The notes under the pieces are model-generated. The model was not told the DNA's origin. It made no database searches and saw nothing but the letters and a program-made list of their open reading frames with translations. Position numbers and translations under genes: made by a program. DNA of 64,000 bases from Macrobrachium rosenbergii (Eukaryota; Arthropoda; Malacostraca; Decapoda; Palaemonidae): the NCBI RefSeq assembly GCF_040412425.1, contig NC_089781.1, positions 55,758,813-55,822,812 of the forward strand. The letters run 5' to 3'. Every line of letters starts with the position of its first letter. Position 1 is the first letter of the stretch. This document shows positions 32,799-43,540 of the stretch, piece by piece.

Positions 32799-34771
32799 AT
32801 GCCTCCTAAAAAACACCCTGCTCCTTCAAAGCCTTCTGGCAAAGAGTCTAAAAGAAAGAAGACTGTTATGAAGCTCGAGGAGAAGGTGAAACTTCTCGAC
32901 ATGTTAAAGGAGGGCAAAAGTTTTGCCGCGGTTGGCCGCCATTTCAGTGTTAATGAGAGCACAGTGAGATATATCAAGAAGAAAGAGGTGGAGATACGCA
33001 AGTCTGTGAGTATGAGCTACTTCGGTAGTGCAAAGACAGTTGCAACAGTGTGGGATAAAACAAATGTGAAAATGGAATCTGCTCTGGCAATCTGGATAAA
33101 GGACTGCCGGAAGAAAAACGCGCCCCTCGATTCCAACATCATTCGCGAGAAAGCACGACAACTCTACCAGCAGTTATCAACTGCAAAGGAAGGCGACGAC
33201 GTAGTACAGGCAGAGGAAGGCGTTGAAGAAGGCGAATTAGAATTTTTAGGCTTTGATGAACCAGCAGAAGGAAGAAGAAGAGGGGGAAGAGCCCCAAGCA
33301 GGACCATCATCAGCGCCTCAAGGTTTCCAGGCCAGCAAGGGGTGGTTCCACCGATTTCAAAAGCGGTTCCACCTAAAGTCTGTTACTCTGCATGGGGAAT
33401 CAGCATCTGCAGACAATGAAGCAGCCGCAAAATATCCAGAGGCCTTCAAGAAGATCATCGAGGAAAAGGGCTACCATCCAGAACAGGTGTTCAATATGGA
33501 TGAGACTGGCCTGTTCTGGAAGAAGATGCTTTCCCAGACATACCTTATGAAGGACAAAGCTAAAGCCTCTGGGTTCAAGGCCCAGAAGGATAGGGTTACC
33601 CTCATCATGTGTGGAAATGCAGCTGGTTTCATGCTTGAACCAGGCCTCATTTACAAGGCTGCAAACCCCAGGGCCCTCAAGAATAAGAACAAGGCATTGC
33701 TTCCTGTGTTCTGGATGCATAACCCTAAGGTCTGGATCACCAAAGTCCTCACAGAGTACTGGTTCCATCAGAGCTTCATCCCTCAAGTTAGGCAATACCT
33801 GAACGACTTGGCCATGGAGTTCAAGATGTTGCTGATTATGGATAATGCTGGTAGCCACCCTCTCGATCTTTCTTACAAGGGAGTCCAGCTTGAGTTCCTC
33901 CCTCCCAACACCACCTCTCTCCTCCAGCCTATGGATTCAAGGCACTCTATACAGGGAACCCCCTCCAGGACCTTGTAACTGCAATGGACAGTGACAGTGA
34001 ATTTACGCTAAAAGAATATTGGCGTAAATTCACGATTGCCACATGTCTGAGCATCATCAAATCCACTGAATGACATGAAGAAGGAGACCCTGAACGATGC
34101 TGGAACAAGTTGTGGCCGGAGTGTGTTCATGATTACAGGGGCTTCTCTCCTGAAGAAATTCAACATTCAGCCATTAATAAGGCTGTCCAGTTGGCGAGGA
34201 TTCTAGGTGGGGAAGGCTTCGAGGACATCACCGAGGATGAAATCGGCACCCTTATTGATGCTCACTCTGACCCCCTGACGGACCAGGATTTGGAAGAGCT
34301 GACGAAGTCTGCCAGTGAGGAAGAAGATACGCCAGGTTCAGGGGAGGAGCAGGAGGAAGAGGAGAGCGGCCTGACTTTGGAATGTCTGTCCCACATGAAG
34401 AGAATGATTAAGGATATGCAGGAGTATGTTTCAACATGGGATCCTTTTATGGAATGCTCCTTAAAGTTTTCAAACATGCTTGATTCAGCATGGGAGCCCT
34501 ATAATCAAACCATCACCACCATGAAAAAGCAGCGACAGCAGCTGCCTATCACCATGTTCATCAAATGGACGAAGAAGGACCCTCCAAAGCCTCAGAAATC
34601 ACCTGAAGTAGTGCCTCTCGAATCGCCTGAAGAAGTGCCTCCCCAATCGCCTGAAGTAGTGCCTTTGAATTGCCTGAAGTAGTGCCTCCCCAACCGCCTG
34701 AAGTCGTGCCTCCCAAATCAACTGAAGAAGTGCCTCCTGAAGATGAAGAGGTACCCTCAGATGAATTGTAA
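32799..34771 (+). pseudogene. Tigger (pogo, jerky-like) transposase, frameshifted
   Basis: DDE transposase moving TA-flanked Tigger elements. Start MPPKKHPAPSKPSGKES at 32799. CENP-B N-type helix-turn-helix LEEKVKLLDMLKEGKSFAAV and NESTVRYIKK (about 32875-32975), the second DNA-binding part around ALAIWIKDCRKKNAPL (about 33080), a Glu/acidic linker, then after a frameshift near 33270 the core: NMDETGLFWKK (about 33494, first Asp), LLIMDNAGSHP (about 33832, second Asp), LPPNTTSLLQPMD (about 33900-33935, third Asp). A small deletion near 33938 between short TCAAGGC repeats and further shifts follow. The C-terminus is a Pro/Val/Glu octapeptide repeat ending at stop 34769. Confidence 0.9.
34594..34745 (+). 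repeat. 24-bp repeats encoding a PEVVP-type tail in the transposase
   Basis: About six units of the pattern TCGCCTGAAGTAGTGCCTCC, encoding SPEVVPLE-like octapeptides. One base lost near 34665 shifts the frame. Confidence 0.85.
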
Positions 34772-34889
34772 CTCCTCTGCTTTGCTGTGCAGTCATACAG
34801 TATCTTCATCGTCATTCATCGCACTGCACAGCTAATTCATCATCATCATCTTTAATCAACATTCATCGCTGGTGAGTACCCGTGTGATT

Positions 34890-35132
34890 TACATATGTAG
34901 TAATCTTAATATATAAGTACAGTAGTATGAAATTTGTTAAAATGTGCATAAATTTTTTTAAAACTTTTTGTCTCTCTCTTTTGTGAATTATGTATACGTA
35001 AATACCAATGTTCCCCCAAAAAGAAAACGGGATGGCTTATAACTGTATGAAAGAAAATGTGTGGTTGAATACGTAGGGGGGACTGGATTATTTTCACCTA
35101 CAGCTGTAAGCCATACAGTACGTTCAGATAAA
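34890..35132 (+). repeat. Tigger internal duplication, first copy of block A
   Basis: Matches 38440-38668 (ACGTAAATACCAATG, TATGAAAGAAAATGTGTGG, TTTTCACCTACAGCTGTAA). Its partner block B lies on the other side of DIRS-c at 38283-38439, and a second A-B pair follows at 38440-38825. Confidence 0.8.
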
Positions 35133-35629
35133 AAGGATTTTGACAAAGGAAAAATCTATTTCTGGAGAGGGGCCCGTGTCACCCGGTGAAATAGTCCATT
35201 CAGCACTTATTTCTAGGTAATTCCGTTGCTAGATACCAGAGAAAGCTAAATGAAATGCTGGAGTTACTACCCCAGAGCGAGCTCCACTAGATGGAGTCGT
35301 GTATGGAAAAGGGTGAACTACAAAAACACGGAACCTTATCCTATAGAGATTCCCAATGTCAAAAGTCCCAACGAGAGAGGTGCCGATACAAGCCCATGCA
35401 CTACTCATGGACTGTATACAAGGCAACACTAGCCGCATTCCATGTTAGCACCCACCCACTAGAATGAAGTTTAACAAGGGAGGGAGAGAATGAAAACAGG
35501 GTGGGTCACCGGGTGATGTACACGGGCCCCTCCAGAAATAGATTTTTCCTTTGTCAAAATCCTTTTCTGGATCGGGTCCCGTGTCACCCGGTGAAATAGT
35601 AACAGAGAAATAAACATCATTCTTATGCT

Positions 35630-36319
35630 ATTAAAGACTTAAATAGAAACGTTGAAAACTAGGAGAATTCTACCCTGAACATAAGTAAGGTCCTCTAAGT
35701 TCATGTAATGAAAATAATGTAAGTGGTCACCGCTCTAAGATCATGAGCTTAGAACAGCACCTGAATAGGCTTGTATTAAGAAAATACTTCCTGCCTAATA
35801 GCGGACCCAATGACAGTGCCCCCTTTTTTTAAGGAGAGGACCTGACAAAATTGCGAGGTCCTGTCTAAAAGCCTGCAAGAAGAAAACTGGACACAGAAAC
35901 AGACCTTGTAAAAGGGGAGTACTTTCCAAGGTGACCACCCAAAATGAGGACCTTCAATTGTAGAGAGAAAGTTAGGGTGAGGAATTCACAACACTACCCT
36001 GATGAGGGGAAACCAAACTGATTGGTTCCACCAGACAAACCAAACTGATTGGTTCCGCCAGACAGGGCAGACAGTACAGGAAAACTAACACTAGAAGCTA
36101 AGCTGATTAAAAATTTTTGGGACTTCCTTAACAAGGAAAGATAAGAACGAGATGATTGTTGGTTACCCAAAATAACTCCGATACATTACTCAAAGACCAG
36201 GAAACCGAATGTGGACGGAGTACTGTTCTTAGACGAACACAGACCTTAGGGATGAAAGTTAAGGGCCTGTGAGTCTGGTTCCAACAAAACACTTTGCTTC
36301 GAGGCCAATGCATTTCGCA
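35630..36319 (-). pseudogene. DIRS-c tyrosine recombinase remnant
   Basis: VCVRLRTVLRPHSVSWSLSNV (about 36200-36265) aligns with the DIRS-b/d block before the first catalytic Arg. A duplicated GGTTCCACCAGACA-like segment at about 36020-36065 interrupts it. AHDLRAVTTYI (about 35720-35750) is the HxxR motif and SPSFQRFYLSL (about 35632-35665) keeps the nucleophile Tyr. Many frameshifts. Confidence 0.72.
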
Positions 36320-38270
36320 TCAGTACTGTAGCTTCAAAAACTATGTGAAGAGTGCTAGTTACTTAACTGCAGAACCATACTGCAGTAGAGTAGGATCCCT
36401 AACTGATTTCAGGAAAACAGAAATAACAGGACCAATATCAGTTTCCTCCTAAACTGTAAGATTCACAAAGACCACAAAGCCAGGACATCAGAGTTTGAGT
36501 GGGCTGACGAGGGCTGAGTTTATACCAGACGGGACAGCTTGATAGTTTGTGGCTGAATTGGGTTGCAAACTGACCTACTTCCAGGCCCAGGAAAAGGTCA
36601 CAAGACTACCTGAATGACGCTCCGCCAAGGACTATTCCGACACCAGGGGAGGCCCTGGATAGGGAAAAAGCAGTGACCTTTGGACCCCTACGAGAAGGGT
36701 GGTAGACAGAAGCACCCTGGATAGGGAAACGCCTGTTGGTTATGGAGAAGAATGAACCATAACCTGAACTGTTGCTAGCAATTGAACCATAACCTGAGTC
36801 CAAAACCACTTGTTTACGCAGCGCACTATTGCTGTTTTGTTCAGAACCAGCCTAAAAGGAAACCTCTTGGGGGAAGAAGTTTCCAAGAACAGGAAGACTG
36901 TCACCGCCCCCAAAGCGTTGATATGGAACTGCCGAACGTGACCGACTAAGTACCATGTACTTCATTGGGCCAAAAATATCCACCTCACCCGCCCAGAGAG
37001 GTGACGGTGTGGAATACTGAGGCCGGAGGGGAAAGCTGGAGAGGAACTGACTTCGGTAAGCACTTGACAGTTGTGCGAGGCCGGAGGCCACTATTCAAGC
37101 AGGAGGAATCAAGGAGACACGTCCCTGACTCCACCATACCCCGGTCATAAACTCCAGCTTTGACTTCAGAAGGAGAACCGTCACTGAAGCAAACTGAGAA
37201 AACCCAGGACCTTTTCTTGGGCACGGGGAGAGGTATGCTTGAGATGATGAAATGATAAGATGCCCTTGTTATCTCTTTCCACTTCCACTGGATTCATAAC
37301 TACGGAAGGTTACCCTCCTGAATCAGGTGGGATTCCTTCCTGGTTACTTAGAAGCCCAAAGACTCTAGAAACCGATTATAATGACCGGGGCCCTCAGGCA
37401 ATTCCCGACGCTGGGTGCCCAAATGAGCCAGGCAACTAGATATGCAGCTAGCATAGCCTCCTAATACCGGAGCTGTTGAACTACGGTATTGTTCAAACTG
37501 GCAAAGACTCTGGAGCCGTATTGAGGAGGGCATGAACCTGAAGGGGTACGCCTGCTCCCCGAGTCTGAATCCCAGAAGGGATAGGACCTTTCTGCAACCA
37601 AGATGTGAAAGGAAGCATCGGAAAGGTCTATAGAGGTGGTTACGGCTCCACGGCGCAGTAGGATCCGAACCCACAAGACTGTAAGCAACCGAGACTTGCC
37701 GCAAGAATAAGGAAAACAAACGGGACACGCCGGAAAATTTTCCAGTGGAAGGGAACTTCCTAGGCAGACTGAAAAGCCTGACAGGCCATTCTCTTAACAG
37801 ACCTTTCAAAGACCCCCAGAACTCTGGCCGGAGGTTGACTGAACCTGATTGGGAACAACAGTCCAGCTCCCCCCCCGGGCCCTGATAACTATACTCTGGG
37901 CCCAGGAACTGAAGTTCCAGTGGCCCCCAAATGGTACAGCCTCCCACCCATATGAGAAATACTACAGGGAGGAGGCTTGATTGCCTCCCGTGAAGCCTTT
38001 GCCTTCCCAAATTCTCGGAGAGGAGTAGGATGCATCCTGCTCCTATGATAACCCTGAGGGTCAGAGCCTCTGGCCAAAATGTCTAGTGAAAATTCTTTCC
38101 TTAGGTTTTGGTATGAAGCAAAGAAAACTCCGGGGCACATGGGGGGAGGCAGAGACACACGGGCGAACAAAGGGCTGATGTGTTGGCTGAACCCGCACAC
38201 ATCGAGGTGGAGGCTGGGAGTGAGAGCTGACGGCTGTCTAGGGGCAGAGACCTGAAAGCGCCTGCACACC
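36320..38270 (-). pseudogene. DIRS-c RT/RNase H remnant
   Basis: Frames at 37348-38010 and 37461-37688 (-) show VTTSIDLSDASFHI (about 37590-37640), LGFRLGEQAYPFRFMP (about 37520-37570) and TVVQQLR-like sequence. The usual YLDD box is represented by LGGYASCI in a shifted frame near 37450. The start of the element falls within the 5' part of this ORF. The downstream RNase H/linker half (about 36320-37340) is in many short frames. Heavily decayed. Confidence 0.75.
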
Positions 38271-38282
38271 GCCTAAGCTGAG

Positions 38283-38913
38283 TGTAACATTAAAATGTTT
38301 AAGATGACTTGGAAATTATATTAATAGTGTCATTTCAAAGATTAATACAGCAATAAGGTAATAGTTTTATGTATATTTGATGTAGGCTGGTATTTTTAGG
38401 CATACAGTACTTTGGTGTTGACCTTTCATGGTAGACAGGTACAAATATACGTAGTATTAAATTTTTTAAAATGTGCATACGTTTTTTTTATTTTTGTCTC
38501 TCTCTTTGTGAATTTCATACTGTATACGTAAATACCAATGGTCCCCCCTGAAAAGAAAATGGGACAGCTTATAACTGTATGAAAGAAAATGTGTGGCTGA
38601 ATACATAGGGGGACTGGATTATTTTCACCTACAGCTGTAAGGCATACAGTACGTACGTATAAATGTAATGATAAAATGTTTAAGATGGCTTGGAAATTAT
38701 ATTAATAGTATCATTTCAAAGATTAATAGTGTAATAAGGTAATAGTTTAATGTATATTTGATGTAGGCTGGTATTTTTAGGCATACTTTGGTGTTTGACC
38801 CTTCATGGTAGACAGGTATAAGCGTTTTTAGAGGGGCGTTGTAAGCATTTGCAGATTTGACCTATTCGAGGGGGGTGTGGGACGTATCCCCCGCGAATAC
38901 AGGGGGTTCACTG
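38283..38913 (+). repeat. Tigger right arm with A-B tandem duplication
   Basis: Block B (38283-38439), block A' (38440-38668) and block B' (38669-38825) then the unique right end and TIR. B and B' share AAAATGTTTAAGATG and TGATGTAGGCTGGTATTTTT. With 34890-35132 the original order was A-B-A'-B', a direct duplication of about 380 bp. Confidence 0.8.
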
Positions 38914-38915
38914 TA

Positions 38916-38984
38916 ATAGTTTTAAGTCTTGGGTTAAAATTTACGTAAGACTGGGGTTAATTATAAGTTTAAGTGGTTGAATAA
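38916..38984 (+). other. gmr1-like 3' non-coding segment, part 2
   Basis: 69 bp between the Tigger and B' insertions; TA-bounded on both sides. Confidence 0.6.
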
Positions 38985-39099
38985 TACAGCAATACCTCGA
39001 ACTTGTGCGATTCGAGTTGCACAAATTCACAGACACACGAATTTTTCATTGGAACCTAACTAATGGTCATACACGAGTTTTTCACACACACGAACATTT

Positions 39100-39319
39100 C
39101 CGAACACTGAGAAACCCTGCAAAAGTGTTTGTTTAATTTTTGATGTAATTTATAAGTTTTCAAGCTTTTATGTGTAAATTAAATAACATTAAATATTATT
39201 AAAAGTAATAATTTCTCTCTCTTTCTTTTAGTGAGATGAATTTTTATGGTACATGTAAACAGGTATGTTTATTTGTATGATAAATAAACTTTCTAAGTAA
39301 TAATATGTACTAATTTTCA

Positions 39320-39353
<34 letters not shown>

Positions 39354-39582
39354 TTAATAAAACTGTAATACAAAATTTGTATTATCTTGAACAAACAAAT
39401 TCTTCCCTCATCTTTTGTAAGAAGGTGGAGGGCAAAAGCTATCAGACATGTCATTTAACATGACAAGAATGGGAGTGTTGCTAATCAGTTGTCAAATTTT
39501 TCTTGTAATTCTCTCTCTCTCTCTCTGTGTGTGTGTCAGTAATAATTCATAAAAAATTTCACTCTCTTAAGTAAGGACAACT

Positions 39583-39650
<68 letters not shown>

Positions 39651-40120
39651 GAAGTTAGACAACCTATGTATTACAGCACTGTTTCTCTGTATGTCTTGAA
39701 CTGTACAGTAGATAATTTTGAATTGATCTAATTTTACCTGTACCGTTTACAAACTGTAAATGCACAGTTCTAAAACATAGAGACATGGAGCATTTCAGAA
39801 CAAAGAGAAAGTGAGAATAGAAAAGTTTGTAAAACCAAGTTTGAGAAGACTTCTAAAAATAGATTGGTGGAATGGGGGAGAGAGTCACACACTATATTCT
39901 TAAGTCAACCATTTATTTCTTTTTTTAAGGGTAATGTATTAAGCTAACTTTCTCTCTCTCCGTAATAATTCATAAATAATATAACCTGACATTTCAAGTA
40001 AGGACAATCTCTCTCTCATGTGTGTTATTCTCTCAGTCTCCATAATAACTGATAAATAATTTCACTCTCTTAAGTAAGGACAACCCTTGAACCAGGCGAT
40101 TCTTTACCGTTCGTGTTGGT

Positions 40121-40151
<31 letters not shown>

Positions 40152-40443
40152 CATAGTTAGCGCTCACAAATTTTTACAACTTATTAATTCTCTGTACGTC
40201 TTTACCTGTACAGTAGATGGTTTAAATTGATCTAATTTGACCTGTATCGTCTACGAAGTGTAAATGTGCTAGTGTTGCAACTATGTTCTAAAACATAGAA
40301 ACATAATAACTAAGAGTTGTATTAGTCAAAATATAAAACATTGTTTGTTCATGAAAAAGCATTTCAGAACAAAGAAAAAGAGACGCAGAATAAAGAAGTT
40401 GTTAAAAAGAGGTTGAGACAATTCTAAAAGTAAATTGGTTGGA

Positions 40444-40515
<72 letters not shown>

Positions 40516-40624
40516 CTCTTACAACTCTCAATTTTTATGTAAACCAATTATTTCTATTTTTTAAGGGTAATGTATTAAGCTAACTTTTAAATGAAATTAC
40601 AGTAACTTTAATTCCATTTGAAAG
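39100..40624. other. B' left arm with several microsatellites, no gene
   Basis: (AAT)n at about 39319-39354, (CT)n at about 39586-39648 and 40124-40148, (GA)n at about 40446-40513. The stretch 39900-40620 repeats parts of 39480-39900 imperfectly (AAGTAAGGACAA; GCTAACTTT), so the arm itself is partly duplicated. The Leu/Ser frame across the GA tract is an artefact. Confidence 0.8.
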
Positions 40625-40628
40625 TTAA

Positions 40629-42005
40629 CCCTTAAACGCCTGTTGGACGTTTTAAACGTCGTCCAAAATTGTCTCTCGAATGCCGAGTGGACGTTGCAAA
40701 CGTCGACTGAAAATGCTTTTTTTAAATATTCGCGGAAAAATAATTGTAGGCCTAGTTTGCGGAAGATTTCAAATCCCGCCTCGCCGGATGCTGGGAGTTC
40801 ACGGATCCAGCTGTTGTTTTGTTTCTGAGCGTCACCCAGACGCCGCATGTGAATTTCCCCATCTCGCATCAGAGAGCATCAGATCAGCACCTTGCGAGAG
40901 CGATATTTTGACGCAGACGTGTTTTGTTGAACTTATGCGAGTGTTAGCGTATTCGTGCTGCAACAGAACGTTTGCAGAGATGTCACAAAGGCGTCAGGAC
41001 CGTGAAAGGCGCATACTGCCTGTCGGAAGTGAGCGTGTGAGGCGAGTTTTAGACTGGGATGCTGGAGAAGGACCCAGCATCCAAAGTGAATTTTAACATT
41101 CGGTCAACTTTGACTCGACCGAAATAATCGAAAAACGCATCCGTAAGCCATAATTATTACATTCGAGTAACAATCAATCATTTACCTTCATTTTGCAACA
41201 AACGGAAAGTCTCTAGCACAATATTTAGAATTTTGGTGAATTTTTGAAAAAAATTTTCCTCCGCTCCGCACGCCGAACTCCGCTGAAAATCCTGTCATTT
41301 CTTGCGCTAGCTTACCGTAATTTTTCGCCGTTTCATATTATTCGTTACATAAAGTGTTATACATCAAAATGTGTGCAATTTCATGTAGAATACAACAAAA
41401 AATATATCATTCCTTTAGCTCTTCACAGTGTTTTAATATTTACATCGAAATCAAGATAACTGACAAAATTTTAACATTCGGTCAACTTTGACTCGACCGA
41501 AATGATCGAAAAACGCATCCGTAAGCCATAATTATTACATTCGAGTAACAATCAATCATTTACCTTCATTTTGCAACAAACGGAAAGTCTCTAGCACAAT
41601 ATTTAGAATTTTGGTGAATTTTTGAAAAAAATTTTTCATCAGCTCCGCGCGCACGAACTCCAATGAAAATCCTGTCATTTCTTGCGTCAGCTTGCCGTAA
41701 TTTTTTCGTCGTTTCATATTATTCGTTACATAAAGTGTTATACATCAAAATGTGCGCAATTTCATGTAGAATACAACAAAAAATATATCATTCCTTTAGC
41801 TCTTCACAGTTTTTTAATATTTACATCGAAATCACGATAACTGACAAAATTTTAACATTCGGTCAACTTTGATTCGACCGAAATGATCGAAAAACGCATC
41901 CGTAAGCCATAATTATTACATTCGAGTAACAATCAATCATTTACCTTCATTTTGCAACAAACGGAAAGTCTCCAGCACATTATTTAGATTTTTGGTGAAT
42001 TTTTG

Positions 42006-42036
<31 letters not shown>

Positions 42037-43215
42037 CTCCGCAAGGCGTGTACTCGCTGAAAATCCTAGCATTTCTTGCGTCAGCTTGCAGTAATTTTTT
42101 CGCCGTTTCATATTATTTGTTACATAAAGTGTTATACATCAAAATGTGCGAAATTTCATGTAGAATACAACAAAAAATATGTCATTCCTTTAGCTCTTCA
42201 CAGTTTTTTAATATTTTCGCCGAAATCACGATAACTGACAAAATTTTAACATTCGGTCAACTTTGACTCGACCGAAATGATTGAAAAACGCATCCGTAAG
42301 TTTTCATAATTATTACATTCGAGTAACAATCAATCATTTACCTTCATTTTGCAACAAACAGAAAGTCTCTAGCACAATATGTAGATTTTTGGTGAATTTT
42401 TGAAAAAAATTTTCCTTCGCTCCGCGCGCGCGGACTCCGCTGAAAATCCTGTCATTTCTTGCGTCAGCTTGCCGTAATTTTTTCACCATTTCATATTATT
42501 CGTTACATAAAGTGTTATACATCAAAATGTGCGCAATTTCATGTAGAATACAACAAAAAATATTTCATTCCTTTAGCTCTTCACAGTTTTTTATATTTAC
42601 ATCGAAATAACGATAAATAGAAAAAAATCAACCTTCGGTCAACTTTAACTCGATCGAAATGGTTCAGAAATGCAATTGTAAGCTAAAAAACGTACAGGCT
42701 AGTAATATTCAATAAATTTCCTTCATTTTGGCCCAATTGGAAAGTCTCTAGCACAATATTTTGATTTTTGGTGAATTTTTGAAGAAAACTTTTTTTTACA
42801 TCCGCGCGTTACGAATTCATGCATCATTTTGTGATAATATTTTCTCTGTGTTGCTTTAATCGTTTTACAATGTTATATACCAAAATCATCGCAATTTAGT
42901 GTACAATACAACTAAAAAAAATTAACTCATTAGCTTCAACCGTTTACCTTACAGCGATTTGTATACAATTATATACGAGTTTTTTTTTTTTGCTGTCATA
43001 TATTCCAATATTTATATATGATAATGATATTTTTTATTTCTGATGGTTGCATACTAAACTTCAGGCAATGAGAAAAAAGGAGCCAAAAATGAACTCTTAA
43101 TCTTGAAAACTAAGCGCTGTGATTTTTGAAAAACTTTTTTCCGCTTCAGCGCTACCTCTCGGAGGCCGCTGCATACGGGAGATGTTTTTGAAAATAGGGC
43201 TTCGGCGTTAAAGGG
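40629..43215 (+). mobile_element. S2: TTAA-flanked satellite-bearing element
   Basis: TTAA at 40625-40628 and 43216-43219; ends CCCTTAAACGCC and GGCGTTAAAGGG. Head with GGATGCTGGGAGTTCACGG (shared with S1/S3), then about four ~380-bp units beginning CGCTGAAAATCCTGTCAT-like (about 41281, 41661, 42056, 42437), then the common tail. Inserted in B' at a site that in B reads AAAGTTAGCTTAAT. Contains a 30-base A run at about 42007-42033. Same orientation as S1. Confidence 0.85.
40979..41095 (+). pseudogene. Short ORF remnant in S2 head, possible transposase N-terminus
   Basis: The frame reads MSQRRQDRERRILPVGSERV then RRVLDWDAGEGPSIQSEF and stops where satellite sequence begins (AACATTCGGTCAACTTTGA). 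It is absent from S1, where the equivalent position passes straight to satellite. Position and the TTAA ends suggest the first part of a piggyBac-like transposase of which the satellite replaced the rest. Composition is more protein-like than the surrounding DNA. Identity not established. Confidence 0.35.
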
Positions 43216-43250
43216 TTAACTTAATAATTTGGGAGCATGATTAGGGTCAT

Positions 43251-43540
43251 TTCTGGGCTTTGACCTGTGTCACCCGGTGAAATTACCATCTAGCACATAT
43301 TTCTAGGTAACTTTATTGCTAAACATACTAGAGAAAAGCTAAATGCAATGCTGGGGTTACTACCCCCAGTGCGAGCTCCATAAAATGGAGTCGTATATAG
43401 GAAAGGGTGAGAGTTGTCACTACCACAGGCCTCTACCCTGTAGAGATATCCAATCTCAAAATCCCCAAAAGCGATGTGCCGTTACAAAGCCCGCACCAGC
43501 TCCCCGAATACCAACAACTCAGCCTCCATATTGGCATTCC
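43251..43540 (+). repeat. DIRS-d left inverted terminal repeat
   Basis: Reverse complement of 51461-51745, ending at ATATTGGCATTCC. Outer end complementary to the first half of the internal complementary region. Confidence 0.92.

Larger units (their letters stand above)
35133..38282 (-). mobile_element. DIRS-c: 5'-truncated DIRS element of the DIRS-b/d family
   Basis: On the minus strand: RT and RNase H remnants, recombinase, internal complementary region (about 35510-35608) and right terminal repeat (about 35133-35480) ending AAAATCCTT. The gag gene, leader and left ITR are missing. The far side resumes Tigger sequence (TGTAACATTAAAATG) exactly where the neighbouring duplicate block predicts, so truncation coincides with the insertion junction. 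Shares CACCCGGTGA-type end sequences with DIRS-b and DIRS-d. Confidence 0.82.
29655..38913 (+). mobile_element. Tigger/pogo DNA transposon carrying B and DIRS-c
   Basis: Ends CAGTAAACCCCCCGTATTTG (29655) and, reversed, CAGTGAACCCCCTGTATTCG (38913) are inverted repeats flanked by TA (29653-29654, 38914-38915). Encodes a CENP-B/jerky-type transposase at 32799-34771. Interrupted by B (30836-32413) and DIRS-c (35133-38282). The right part contains a ~380-bp tandem duplication. A GAT/ATG repeat lies at about 30069-30090. Confidence 0.88.

Noticed and set aside
40326..40547. Leu/Ser-repeat ORF, and similar ones at 59552-60082
   Set aside because: Translation of GA/CT microsatellites in all frames; not genes.
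41244..42266. Repeated 65-87 residue ORFs in the S2 satellite units
   Set aside because: They are similar to each other only because the units are tandem copies; the equivalent S1 units are not open in that frame.
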